Assembly (NCBI RefSeq): GCF_042685745.1
Contig: NZ_JBHUNT010000001.1
Span: 496,001 to 560,000 of the forward strand
From: Prauserella_A oleivorans
GTDB lineage: Bacteria > Actinomycetota > Actinomycetes > Mycobacteriales > Pseudonocardiaceae
DNA length: 64,000 bases
Direction of reading: 5' to 3'
Part shown: positions 8,189 through 16,449 of the stretch, in pieces
How the letters are laid out: each line of letters begins with the position of its first letter
Numbering within the stretch: the first letter of the stretch is position 1
Program-made: the position numbers and the translations under genes
Notes under the pieces: model-generated
What the model saw: the letters and a program-made list of their open reading frames with translations, nothing else
The model's database searches: none
Told to the model about the DNA's origin: nothing

Positions 8189-9268
8189 ATGACCGTCCTC
8201 GGCCGGCGCGCGCTCAACCGCGCCCTCCTCGCTCGCCAGCACCTGCTCGAGCGTGCGGACATGCCCGCGCTCGCGATGGTGGACCACCTCGTCGGCATGC
8301 AGGCGCAGGCACCGTTCCCGCCGTACTACGGCCTGTGGACCCGGCTGCGCGGGTTCGAGCCCGGCGAGCTGTCGGCGCTGCTGCTGGACCGGAAGGTCGT
8401 GCGCATCGCCGTCATGCGCGGCACCGTGCACCTCGTGACCGCCGCCGACGCCCCCGAGCTGCGCGCGGCCGTGCAGCCGGTGCTCGACCGCGACCTGCGC
8501 CGGGTGGGCGCGCTGGACCTCGACACGGTAGCGGCGGAGACCCGGAAAATCCTTGCCGAACGGCCGTACCCCACCACCGAGCTCGCCCGCGAACTCGCCC
8601 GCCGCCTGCCCGGCCACGACCGGTCGGACCTCATGCTCGCCGCGCGTGCCCTGGTGCCGCTCGTTCAAGTGCCGCCACGGGCCGTGTGGGGTCGCGCCGG
8701 GCAGCCGACGTGCGCGACCTTGCAGGACTGGCTCGGCGTGGACGTGCCCGAGCGCCCCGGCCTGAAGCAGCTGGTCTTGCGCTACCTCGCCGCGTTCGGG
8801 CCCGCGACCGTCCGCGATGTCCAGGCGTGGTGCGGGCTCACCCGGCTCGCCGAGATCGTCGACCGGTTGCGGCCGCGGCTGCGCGTCTTCCGCACCGACG
8901 ACGGCAAGGAGCTGTTCGACCTCCCCGACGCACCACGCCCCGATCCGGACACGCCCGCGCCGGTGCGGTTCCTGCCCGAGTTCGACAACCTGCTGCTCTC
9001 CCACGCCGACCGTACGCGGGTCATCAGCGACGAGTACCGCAAGCGCATCTCCACCCGCAACGGCATAGCACCGGCGACGATCCTCGTCGACGGCGTCATG
9101 TGCGGCCGGTGGAAGATCATTCGCGACAAGGAGAAGTCCACTCTGGACATCGAGCCGTTCGAACGGCTGTCCGGTCCAGACCGTGCCGCACTGTCCGAAG
9201 AGGGCAGCCGGCTGCTCCGGTTCGCCGAGCTGCCGGACGGCGAGGTCCGCTTCTCACCCGCCGGCTGA
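8189..9268 (+). CDS. Winged-helix DNA-binding protein, AlkZ/YcaQ-like (HTH_42)
   Basis: 359 aa. Recognisable HTH_42 family features: LNRALLARQHLLERAD...VDHLVGMQAQAPFPPYYGLWTRLRGFEP near the N-terminus, VMRGTVHLVTAADA (residues ~70-83), the central RYLAAFGPATVRDVQAWCGL wing, and RFLPEFDNLLLSHADRTRVI with VDGVMCGRWKI near the C-terminus. Some relatives (AlkZ, AlkX/YcaQ) are glycosylases that unhook interstrand crosslinks, but most actinobacterial members are uncharacterised. The AlkZ catalytic QxQ motif is represented here by the Gln pair in GMQAQAP. Start ATG 8189. The 3' end overlaps the convergent beta-glucosidase by 15 bp. Confidence 0.82.
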   Translation: MTVLGRRALNRALLARQHLLERADMPALAMVDHLVGMQAQAPFPPYYGLWTRLRGFEPGELSALLLDRKVVRIAVMRGTVHLVTAADAPELRAAVQPVLDRDLRRVGALDLDTVAAETRKILAERPYPTTELARELARRLPGHDRSDLMLAARALVPLVQVPPRAVWGRAGQPTCATLQDWLGVDVPERPGLKQLVLRYLAAFGPATVRDVQAWCGLTRLAEIVDRLRPRLRVFRTDDGKELFDLPDAPRPDPDTPAPVRFLPEFDNLLLSHADRTRVISDEYRKRISTRNGIAPATILVDGVMCGRWKIIRDKEKSTLDIEPFERLSGPDRAALSEEGSRLLRFAELPDGEVRFSPAG

Positions 9269-11524
9269 CGGGTTCACCGGCGTGATCTCCGCCTGCTTGC
9301 CCGGCGGCAGACCGACCAGGGAGATCGCCCCGACCGCACCGGCGTACAGCATCTCGGTGGGGCAGGTGAGCACGTTGCCGAGCGTGGTCAGTGTGCCGTC
9401 TCCACCGGCCGGCGCACCGGGCGGCGGCGCGGGCGTCGGCTCGCTCACCGCGGTGGTGTCCGGCACGTGGACGGCGATGCTGAGTGGCAGGTCGCGCGAC
9501 GACCCGCCGACCGCGAGGGTGTGGTCGCCGGCCGCGCGGACCCACCGGTGCGATCCGGTGTCCCAGTGCGCGAGCGAGCGTTCGTCGAGCTCGAACCGCA
9601 CCTGCCGCGTCTCGCCGGGCCGCAGCGTGACGCGCTGGAACCCCTCGAGCCGCTTCGGTGGTTCGCCACCGGTGTTGGGCCTGCCGACGTAGAGCTGCGC
9701 AACCTCGGTACCGGCACGTCGGCCGGTGTTGGTGACGTTCACCGTGACGGTGTCGCCGTCGGTACGCAGGTCGGAGTAGGCGAACGTGGTGTAGGACAAG
9801 CCGTGTCCGAACGGGAACAGTGGCTCGATGCCCTCCCGGTCGTACCAGCGGTAACCCACCGCGAGACCCTCGTCGTAGCGGCCACCGGGAAACCGCGCCG
9901 GGTCACTGGTGGGCAGGTCCGCGAGCTCGGCGGGGAACGTCACGGGCAGGCGACCCGACGGCTCGGCATCTCCGAAGAGGACGGACGCCAGCGCGGCGCC
10001 GTACTCCTGTCCCGGGTACCACGACGCGACGACGCCCGCGACGTCGTCGAGCCACGGCATGGCCACCGGTCCACCGGTGTTGAGCACGACGACCGTGTTC
10101 GGGTTGGCGGCGGCCACCTTCTCGATGAGCCCGTTGTCCTGTGCGGACAGAGCAATGTCCTTGTTGTCCTTGGATTCCGTCGACCACTTGCCGACGACGA
10201 CCACGGCCAGATCGGACTCGGCGGCGACCTCGTCCGCGTGCCGTCCGGCGTCGAACCGCACCTCGACGCCGTCCTGGTCGGCCCGGCGGGCGATTCCGTC
10301 GAACGGCGTGACGATGGACCGCGCGATCACGTGCGGGCTTCCGCCGCCCGAGCCGATCACGCCGGACCCGGCTGCCTCACCGAGCACGGCGATCGAGCGC
10401 CGGTTCTGGATCGGCAGCACCGCGTCGTCGTTCTTGAGCAGTACCATGCCGCGTTCGGCCACCCGCCGCGCGACGCCCGCGTTCTCCGGCGTCGTCACGA
10501 TGTCGTCGGGCGATCCGGTGGCAGGACGGTCGAACAGGCCGTGCCGGAACATCGGGCGCAGGATGCGCGACACCATGTCGTCGAGCCGGGCCGTGGGCAC
10601 CGCGCCGGTCGCGACACCGAAACGCAGCCGCGGACCGAACAGGCAGCCACCGGGCATCTGCAGATCCATGCCTGCGTTGGCGGCGGCGTAGCTCGCCTGG
10701 GTGGCGAACCAGTCCGACGTCACGAAACCGTCGAAACCGAACTGTCCCTTGAGGACCTGGTTGAGCAGATAGCTGTTGTTGCAGGCATGGACGCCGTTCA
10801 GCCGGTTGTATCCGCACATCACAGACGCCACGCCCGCGTCCACAGTGTCCTGAACGGGTGCGAGATAGATCTCCTGCAGGGTTCGTTCGTCGACGACGGC
10901 GTTGTCGGCCGGCGTGTTGCGCAGGGTCTCCTGGTTGTAGGCGGCAAGGTGCTTGGCCTGGGCGAGCGCGCCCGCGTCCTGGATGCCGCCGACCTGGGCG
11001 GCGGCCAGCTCGCCGACCAGGTGCGGATCCTCGCCGAGGGTCTCGAAGGCCCGCCCGGCGCGGGGGTCGCGGAGCAGGTCGACCGTGGGTCCGAGCACGA
11101 CGTTGGCGCCCTTGCCCAGCACCTCCCGCGCGATCACGCCGCCGTACTCGGCCGCGAGCTCCCGGTCCCACGACGCGGCGAGCGCGAGCGGCGCGGGCAG
11201 CTGGGTGACGCCGGTGTGGCTGTTGCCGACGCCGGCCGGACCGTCGGAGAGCCCCAGTTGCGGAATGCACAGCCGCGGGATGGCCGGCACCAGGCCCGCG
11301 TAGGTCGGGCCCACGAACTCGAACGGACCGGCCGCACCATGTACGAGGCCGAGCTTCTCGTCGAGCGTCATCCGGGACAGGACCTGCCCGACCTTCTCCT
11401 CGACGGGCGCGTCCGACCCGACCCACGGACAGCCGGGTTCGGGTGCCGCCTGCGCGACCGGGGTGGCCGCGAGCAGCGCCGTGGTCATCAAGGGGGTGAG
11501 CAGCAGGCTCAGGCCACGCCGCAT
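9254..11524 (-). CDS. Secreted glycoside hydrolase family 3 beta-glucosidase
   Basis: 756 aa with a Sec signal peptide (MRRGLSLLLTPLMTTALLAATPVAQAAPE; cleavage after AQA). The GH3 N-domain has GLSDGPAGVGN, RAFETLGEDP, KHLAAYNQE and nucleophile GFVTSDW (Asp ~271). The GH3 C-domain has GSGGGSPHV and VVLNTGGPVAMPW, and an Fn3-like domain has PLFPFGHGLSYTTFAY and PPKRLEGFQRVTLRPGE. It should release glucose or other beta-linked sugars from glycosides outside the cell. Start ATG 11524 follows GGAAGG; the ATG-less extension to 11590 has no SD. The C-terminal ~55 residues (after AVHVPDTTAVSEP) are a Pro/Gly-rich tail ending in a hydrophobic stretch (MLYAGAVGAISLVGL), suggesting surface attachment. 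Confidence 0.92.
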   Translation of the reverse strand: MRRGLSLLLTPLMTTALLAATPVAQAAPEPGCPWVGSDAPVEEKVGQVLSRMTLDEKLGLVHGAAGPFEFVGPTYAGLVPAIPRLCIPQLGLSDGPAGVGNSHTGVTQLPAPLALAASWDRELAAEYGGVIAREVLGKGANVVLGPTVDLLRDPRAGRAFETLGEDPHLVGELAAAQVGGIQDAGALAQAKHLAAYNQETLRNTPADNAVVDERTLQEIYLAPVQDTVDAGVASVMCGYNRLNGVHACNNSYLLNQVLKGQFGFDGFVTSDWFATQASYAAANAGMDLQMPGGCLFGPRLRFGVATGAVPTARLDDMVSRILRPMFRHGLFDRPATGSPDDIVTTPENAGVARRVAERGMVLLKNDDAVLPIQNRRSIAVLGEAAGSGVIGSGGGSPHVIARSIVTPFDGIARRADQDGVEVRFDAGRHADEVAAESDLAVVVVGKWSTESKDNKDIALSAQDNGLIEKVAAANPNTVVVLNTGGPVAMPWLDDVAGVVASWYPGQEYGAALASVLFGDAEPSGRLPVTFPAELADLPTSDPARFPGGRYDEGLAVGYRWYDREGIEPLFPFGHGLSYTTFAYSDLRTDGDTVTVNVTNTGRRAGTEVAQLYVGRPNTGGEPPKRLEGFQRVTLRPGETRQVRFELDERSLAHWDTGSHRWVRAAGDHTLAVGGSSRDLPLSIAVHVPDTTAVSEPTPAPPPGAPAGGDGTLTTLGNVLTCPTEMLYAGAVGAISLVGLPPGKQAEITPVNPSAGG

Positions 11525-11583
11525 GGAGCCGCCTTCCGTCGACCAGCCGGAACGTGAGACAGCTTCACATATAGCGGAGGGAA

Positions 11584-12285
11584 CTACCAATCCGAACGCA
11601 GGAGATCGCCCATCCGGCCGTCCCCGAATCCACGCGCGTCGTCATCGCCCCGGTCCCGATCACCGCCGTACCGTCCGTCGCTGTCCCGGTCACCGTCGTA
11701 GCGGAGGTCGCCGTAGGACTGCCCATCGTGGAAGGAGCCGGCCCACCGGCCGAGATCACGCGCGAACGGTTCGGCCATCGCCAGCACGTGCTCGCGGGCG
11801 CGGTCGGCGGACGTGTCCGCTCGGGCCACGGGCAGCCGCACATCGGGCAGCGGATCGGGCCGCTGCTCCTGGGCGACGACGATGTCCGCGGACTGCGGCT
11901 CCGGCTCGGGCGCCGGTTCGGGTTCGGTGTCGACCGGCGTGGCAGCCTGCGGGGCTGGAACGGGGCGCGGCTCGGGGACGTCCTCGGCGATCACCGGGGG
12001 CGGGGCGGGCGGTTCGGCGACCGCGACCGGGCCCCGGGTGGGCACGCCGCTGGCGATGACGGTGGAGCCGCCGCCGTCGCTCTTGACACCCTCGAAGACG
12101 CCACTCAGCGCCACGATTCCCATGAGCACGAACGCGGCGAGACTCGCGACTCCGGAGCGGTTGAGGCCGCGACCACCCGGCTCGGCGTCCTCGATGCCCT
12201 GAGTGGGCACGGAGGCACTGATGATCCCGGTGCGGTCGAGCAGCGCGGCGTCGTGCGGTGTCCGGCGCAGGACCGTGGGCGCCAT
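11584..12285 (-). CDS. Single-pass membrane protein with proline-rich segment, unknown function
   Basis: 233 aa from ATG 12285, chosen for the GGAGGG four bases upstream. There is one predicted transmembrane helix at residues ~45-66 (VASLAAFVLMGIVALSGVF). A Pro/Glu/Ala-rich stretch follows (PAPPPVIAEDVPEPRPVPAPQ...EPEPAPEPEPQ, ~85-130), then a charged C-terminus dominated by Asp, Gly and Arg repeats (RYDGDRDSDGRYGGDRDRGDD). Topology is probably cytoplasmic N-terminus and extracytoplasmic low-complexity tail. No catalytic motif is visible. It lies 59 bp upstream of the beta-glucosidase on the same strand, so co-transcription is possible. I do not recognise the family. Confidence 0.6.
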   Translation of the reverse strand: MAPTVLRRTPHDAALLDRTGIISASVPTQGIEDAEPGGRGLNRSGVASLAAFVLMGIVALSGVFEGVKSDGGGSTVIASGVPTRGPVAVAEPPAPPPVIAEDVPEPRPVPAPQAATPVDTEPEPAPEPEPQSADIVVAQEQRPDPLPDVRLPVARADTSADRAREHVLAMAEPFARDLGRWAGSFHDGQSYGDLRYDGDRDSDGRYGGDRDRGDDDARGFGDGRMGDLLRSDW

Positions 12286-12636
12286 CAGTCCCTCCATCAG
12301 CACATGTCCCAGGAATGCGGCCCACAAGGCCCGCCCGCTGTCTACTCGCCCCGCGCGTCCGTTGTCACGAGGCCACCCCGGGTCCATCGGCAACAAGACT
12401 CGATGGAGTGAAGTGCTGTAACGGAAATGGCGCCGAATCGCGATCCGGGAGCGCATAGGCTCGAGGTGACCACTCGGCCGGGGTAGAGCGGGCGGGTCGG
12501 CTACCGGTGCGCTCTACTGCACGTTGCCCCGATCAAGATTCCCCCGATCGGCGCATCACACCACAGGCCAGGTGGCCGTCTCTCCTCATGTAAGGCCGCC
12601 GGGACGGAGGCGGCACCGGGCAGACGGGAGTGTGCC

Positions 12637-13047
12637 GTGCGCTACGACGTCGTACACCAGAGCCAGTTCGTGTACCTCAACGGCTGCAGCACGCCCGTGC
12701 TGTCCCGGCTGTCCTACCGGGCGAACGACCCGTTCACCGTGTCGCTCGCCTTCCGGATCGACGGCGACGAGTGGGTCGAGTGGGACTTCGCCCGCGAGCT
12801 GCTGCTGACCGGGCTGACGGAGCCGTCGGGGATCGGGGATGTCCGCGTGCGGCCGGACCTGGCCACGGACGACGACTACCTGGTGCTCGAGCTGGAGTCA
12901 CCGGACGGCTACGCCGTGGTGGAGATCGACGTGGGCGACGTCGAACGCTTCGCCGACGCCGCGACCGCGATGGTGCCGCCGGGAACGGAGAGCGACCACC
13001 TCGACCTGGACGCGCTCATCGCCGACCTCACCACGGCCCGCCCCTGA
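12637..13047 (+). CDS. SsgA/SsgB-family sporulation and cell-division regulator
   Basis: 136 aa, the usual SALP length. Diagnostic features are the CSTPVLSRLSYRANDPFTVSLAFRIDGDEWVEWDFARELLLTGL segment and GIGDVRVRP, followed by LELESPDGYAVVEIDVGDVERFADAATAMVPPG. SsgA-like proteins in streptomycetes position FtsZ (SsgB) and direct septal peptidoglycan. In other morphologically complex actinomycetes one SsgB-like copy is common. Its presence supports a mycelial, possibly sporulating, host. Start GTG 12637. It is convergent with the NagZ gene, with a 21-bp tandem repeat array between them. Confidence 0.88.
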   Translation: MRYDVVHQSQFVYLNGCSTPVLSRLSYRANDPFTVSLAFRIDGDEWVEWDFARELLLTGLTEPSGIGDVRVRPDLATDDDYLVLELESPDGYAVVEIDVGDVERFADAATAMVPPGTESDHLDLDALIADLTTARP

Positions 13048-13088
13048 CGCTCCGGGAGGGCGGCACGCGGCGGCCGTGGTGACCTGGC

Positions 13089-13209
13089 CGGCAGACACGG
13101 CGACGTGGACAGCAGACATGGCGACGCAGGCGGCAGACACGGCGACGTGGACAGCAGACACGGCGACGCAGGCGGCAGACACGGCTACCTGGCCGGCACA
13201 CACGGCTCA
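13089..13209. repeat. 21-bp tandem repeat array (about 5.5 copies)
   Basis: Five full units of exactly 21 bp (13089-13109, 13110-13130, 13131-13151, 13152-13172, 13173-13193) plus a partial unit share the core GCAGACACGGC(G/T)AC. Alternation of two variants gives a 42-bp higher-order period. The array fills the gap between the convergent SsgA-like and NagZ genes and almost reaches the NagZ stop codon. The same unit recurs at 38171-38247. Confidence 0.92.
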
Positions 13210-13214
13210 CCGGG

Positions 13215-14390
13215 TCAGCCGCAGGCGCCCTTCGACCGCAGCACACGCTCGAGCGACTCGGTCACCCGCTGCTCGGGCAGCTCGCCGGACTGAACGGCCC
13301 GTTCGAGCCGGTCGAGGACCGGTCCGACCGTGCCGCCGGACGACCACAGCGCCTGGTCGGCCCCCGCCTGGAGCGCGCGCAGGACGGCCTCGGGAAGCGG
13401 GTAGCGGTCGGAGATGGCGCGCATGGCGCCGAGGTCGTCGGTGACGACGGGACCGTCGAAGGCGTAGTCGGTGCGCAGCAGCTCGTACGCCGCGGGCGAC
13501 AGCGAGGCGGGCTGCCCCTCGGTCAGCCCGGGCACGTTCAGATGGCCGACCATCACGCCGGTGGTGGGGCCGTACTCGTCGATGCGCTCGTAGGGCTTCA
13601 GGTCGTGCTCGCGCAGTTCGGCCAGCGGCGGCGTGCGAACCAGGCCCTCGTGCGAGTCGCCGCTGGCGTTGCCGTGGCCCGGGAAATGCTTCACCACGGG
13701 CTGGATCCCGGCGGCGGTGAGGCCGTCGGCGAACGCCTTCGCGTACTCGCGCGCGACGGCGGGGTCGGTGCTGAACGAACGGTCGCCGATCGCTTCGTCG
13801 GCGGGTTCGTCGGTGAGATCGACGCTGGGGGCGTAGTCGACGGTGACCCCGAGCTCGCGCATGGCCCGGCCACGCTCCTCGGCGAGCGCGCGCACCTCCT
13901 GCGGTGACATCGTCTGCGCCATCTCACGGGCGCTGGGGATGTCGCCTTCGAGCTGGTCGAGGCGCTGGACGCGACCGCCCTCGTCGTCGATGGCGACGGA
14001 CACCGGCACGTTCGCGGCATCGTGGACGCGGTCGAGCGCGTTGCCGGTGAACAGGTCGGTCTCGTTGCCGCCGATGAAGATGCCGCCGACCTGCTCGGTG
14101 CGTACCAGCTCGGTGGCCGCCGCCGGATCGCTCGGCTCGACCCCGACGACGACGAGCTGCGCGACGCGCTCGCGGGCGGACATGTCCGCCACCACCGGGC
14201 CGCAGTCCGGCCCCGGGGCCGCCTGCGGGCGGGAGGGAGCGGCCGATTCGCTCGACGGAGCGGAGGCCGACGTGGGCGGCGGCTTCGAGGCCGCGGACCC
14301 CGGGCTCGGCGGGTTCTGGGTCTCGGTGCCGGAGGTGCCGCATCCGACGAGCAAGGATCCGAACAGGGTCGCCATCAACAAACGCTTCAT
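13215..14390 (-). CDS. nagZ: GH3 beta-N-acetylhexosaminidase-like lipoprotein (NagZ type)
   Basis: 391 aa from ATG 14390. The signal peptide ends in a lipobox (LLVGCG, Cys17), then a Ser/Pro/Ala-rich linker to residue ~65. The catalytic domain shows AQLVVVGVEP, VSVAIDDEGGRVQRL, GVTVDYAPSVDL, IGDRSFSTDP, the KHFPGHG signature, the Asp-His dyad loop SGDSHEGL and the nucleophile region VVTDDLGAM. Family members remove terminal beta-linked GlcNAc from muropeptides or other glycans. The lipobox puts this one on the outer face of the membrane, unlike cytoplasmic E. coli NagZ. It could assist wall turnover. Confidence 0.9.
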   Translation of the reverse strand: MKRLLMATLFGSLLVGCGTSGTETQNPPSPGSAASKPPPTSASAPSSESAAPSRPQAAPGPDCGPVVADMSARERVAQLVVVGVEPSDPAAATELVRTEQVGGIFIGGNETDLFTGNALDRVHDAANVPVSVAIDDEGGRVQRLDQLEGDIPSAREMAQTMSPQEVRALAEERGRAMRELGVTVDYAPSVDLTDEPADEAIGDRSFSTDPAVAREYAKAFADGLTAAGIQPVVKHFPGHGNASGDSHEGLVRTPPLAELREHDLKPYERIDEYGPTTGVMVGHLNVPGLTEGQPASLSPAAYELLRTDYAFDGPVVTDDLGAMRAISDRYPLPEAVLRALQAGADQALWSSGGTVGPVLDRLERAVQSGELPEQRVTESLERVLRSKGACG

Positions 14391-15018
14391 CGCTGCCCCA
14401 CGGTACGTCGTGCGGCCGCGCTGCGCTGCTTCTCTCCCCGGCGCGGGGGTCGCGGCGCGCCCGGATGCGCGTCCCACGGCGGCGCCGGTGCGGTCGTTGC
14501 GTGGTGGCGTGGTGACGCGCGCGGGCCGCCTGCACCGGTGCTGACGGCCCGCCTCGCCTGCGAAAGCGGGCACCGGCGAACGATCACCTCCCGGGCGAAT
14601 GTGCCTGGTCAGCAGCAGTGCTGCCGACTGACGTCGGGTGCGGGCAGCGGACAACGCGACCTTCCGTGTCCCATCGCGCGCGACGGCGTGGGGCACCAAC
14701 CGGCCGCCATCACGCCGGTGGTGTGCTCGACATCCCGGCCGACGGATGCCGTGTCGGTCACGTTTGCCGACGCATTCGCCTACTCCGGCGGCCGTCGAGG
14801 CTGACTCCGGGTGGTCCGTTCGCACCGAGCCGGCATCCCGGGCCGGCCGCCCGCAGCCGCGATGCCATGGCCGTGGCGCGCACGCGTGCGCGCGACCAGG
14901 TGCGGTCCGGCGGCACGGCGTCGCCAGTTCGCACCACGGCGTTGGTGATCGCGAGTGGACCGTTGCGACCGCCCGGCCGGGCCGGTGTGGCGATGCCGTG
15001 CGCCCGCGCACCGGCTCG
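14391..15018. other. 628-bp gap upstream of nagZ, no supported gene
   Basis: Long frames here are arginine/alanine-rich shadows without plausible starts or motifs. A short imperfect hairpin (GTCAG...CTGAC arms) lies around 14608-14634. Nothing else is supported. Confidence 0.5.
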
Positions 15019-15234
15019 TTACTCCACCGGTCTGCCGTATCTTCGCCGCGCCTGCTCCGTACCGTCCATCCGCTCGATCACGAGCGTGCTCGGCGCATGC
15101 CGCCGCGCGTGCCCGGCCGCGATCCGGACGGCGTCGCGTTTGCGGCAGTGCCGGGACAGCACGCTGCCGTCCCGGACGACGAGCCAGGTCAGGGAATCGG
15201 GCGAGAAGCGGAACTGCACGAGAAACCGGTCCAT
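15019..15234 (-). CDS. Small DUF2188-like protein
   Basis: 71 aa from ATG 15234, preceded by GAGAGG about seven bases upstream. The pattern SLTWLVVRDGSVLSRHCRKRDAVRIAAGHARRHAPSTLVIERMDG...RYG matches the DUF2188 layout: W-V-x-x-x-G, S-x-H-x-x-K-x-x-A, then a strand with DG and a terminal Y. The function of this family is unknown; members are small basic cytoplasmic proteins. It is transcribed divergently from the XRE regulator, sharing a 118-bp control region with a palindrome. Confidence 0.6.
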   Translation of the reverse strand: MDRFLVQFRFSPDSLTWLVVRDGSVLSRHCRKRDAVRIAAGHARRHAPSTLVIERMDGTEQARRRYGRPVE

Positions 15235-15252
15235 GGGCGTCCTCTCGACGGG

Positions 15253-15270
15253 CGTTGCGTTACTGCAACG
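15253..15270. promoter_or_regulatory. Candidate operator of the XRE regulator
   Basis: A perfect inverted repeat, CGTTGC-N6-GCAACG, lies between the divergent DUF2188 gene and the XRE gene, next to a second palindrome CGATATCG (15269-15276). Position and symmetry suit autoregulation by the HTH protein encoded at 15353. This is inference from sequence only. Confidence 0.45.
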
Positions 15271-15352
15271 ATATCGCAATACTGAAATTCCATGCTGGCA
15301 GTTCCCGTCCACCGCTGTGATAGTGATCGGAGGAAACACGGAGGAGCAGCAG

Positions 15353-15724
15353 ATGTCAGGCCGCCTCGACGCACGTCGGCTCTACGACGCACTCGACGCC
15401 CAGCGCCGAGCGCGCGACCTGTCGTGGCGGCAACTCGCCGACGAAGCGGGAGTCAGCCCGTCGTTGCTCAGCCGCATGGGCAACGGGCAGCGTCCCGACC
15501 TCGACGGCTTCATCGCGCTCGTCCAGTGGCTCGGCGCGCCGGCGGAGGATTTCATGCTCCGGCCCGACGAGAAGTCACCCGGGCGTGAGGAGCCCGCGCT
15601 GGAAACCCAGCTCGCGATGCTGTTGCGGGCCAGGGACGACCTGCCGGACGCGGACAAGGAATACCTGCTCGAGATCGTCAGCGCCACGATGCGACGTATC
15701 AAAATGGACCGTCAGGGGAGATGA
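15353..15724 (+). CDS. XRE-family transcriptional regulator paired with ImmA protease
   Basis: 123 aa. A Cro/C1-type HTH lies at residues ~18-65 (DLSWRQLADEAGVSPSLLSRMGNGQRPDLDGFIALVQWL), followed by a helical tail. Start ATG 15353 with GGAGGAGCAGC just upstream. It ends 3 bp before the ImmA/IrrE-type peptidase gene. In such pairs (ImmR/ImmA, DdrO/IrrE) the protease cleaves the repressor to switch on target genes. The target here could be the pair itself and the divergent DUF2188 gene; no prophage genes are adjacent. Confidence 0.85.
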   Translation: MSGRLDARRLYDALDAQRRARDLSWRQLADEAGVSPSLLSRMGNGQRPDLDGFIALVQWLGAPAEDFMLRPDEKSPGREEPALETQLAMLLRARDDLPDADKEYLLEIVSATMRRIKMDRQGR

Positions 15725-15727
15725 GAC

Positions 15728-16321
15728 GTGCCTCTACGCCGTGGATTCAAGGCGTACGCCCAGCGGCTCGCACTCGACGTGCGCGAGGAGATGGGCATCG
15801 GGGTCTTCGCTCCCCTCGACCCGTACGCGCTCGCCGAGCTGTACGGCATCGCGGTGTACGACCTCAGCGACCTGCCGCTGCCCGCGGAGGTGCTACGGCA
15901 CGTCACGGGCCCGGCGGCGGATGCGTTCTCCGGTGCGCTGATCGCGGTCGGCACCGGGCGCGTCATCGTCGAGAACCACGCCCACGACATCACACGCAGA
16001 CGGTCGACCATCGCCCACGAGATGGCACACGTACTGCTCGAGCACGAGTTCGGCCTGCTGCTGACCGGGGCGAGCCTGTGCGGCTCCACCTCGGCGACGG
16101 TCGAGCAGGAGGCCGCCGAACTCTCCGGTGAGCTGCTCGTGCCACGCGACGCCGCGCGGATGGCGGCCTTCCGCGGTTGGACCGACGCGACCGTCGCCCG
16201 CTACTTCCGGGTCAGCAGGCGGATGGCTCGCTGGCGGCTCAACGCCACCGGCGCTCGTCGCATCGTGGGCCGCTACCACGCCAAAATCCCGCGGCCACTA
16301 TCCCTTGGCGTGACGGTCTGA
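15728..16321 (+). CDS. ImmA/IrrE-family zinc metallopeptidase
   Basis: 197 aa. The zinc motif HEMAH (His97, Glu98, His101) is in STIAHEMAHVLLEH, with a downstream acidic helix VEQEAAELSGELLVP that supplies the third ligand. The C-terminal part (TDATVARYFRVSRRMARWRLNATGA) resembles the helical region seen after the protease domain. The family cleaves cognate XRE repressors in response to stress. Start GTG 15728, 3 bp after the XRE stop, indicating a two-gene operon. Confidence 0.87.
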   Translation: MPLRRGFKAYAQRLALDVREEMGIGVFAPLDPYALAELYGIAVYDLSDLPLPAEVLRHVTGPAADAFSGALIAVGTGRVIVENHAHDITRRRSTIAHEMAHVLLEHEFGLLLTGASLCGSTSATVEQEAAELSGELLVPRDAARMAAFRGWTDATVARYFRVSRRMARWRLNATGARRIVGRYHAKIPRPLSLGVTV

Positions 16322-16449
16322 TGTGGACGGTTTCCGGCACGACGGTGTGCCGCGACACGAGCCGCCACGACACGCGTGGCCGCCACCCTGCGTGCGCGAC
16401 GCGAGCAGCCACGACCGGCACCGGCACTTGCGTCGAACACGCCGCCGCC

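Noticed and set aside
9467..11557. 696-aa plus-strand frame opposite the beta-glucosidase
   Set aside because: It mirrors the GH3 gene and has Arg/Val/Gly-rich low-information sequence. The minus-strand protein has a signal peptide and catalytic motifs.
13089..13209. CRISPR array
   Set aside because: Units are contiguous 21-mers with no spacers and no cas genes nearby, so it is a tandem repeat.
14638..15285. Plus-strand coding frames upstream of the XRE gene
   Set aside because: They are arginine-rich, have no ribosome-binding site and overlap the better supported DUF2188 gene. The XRE start at 15353 has its own SD.
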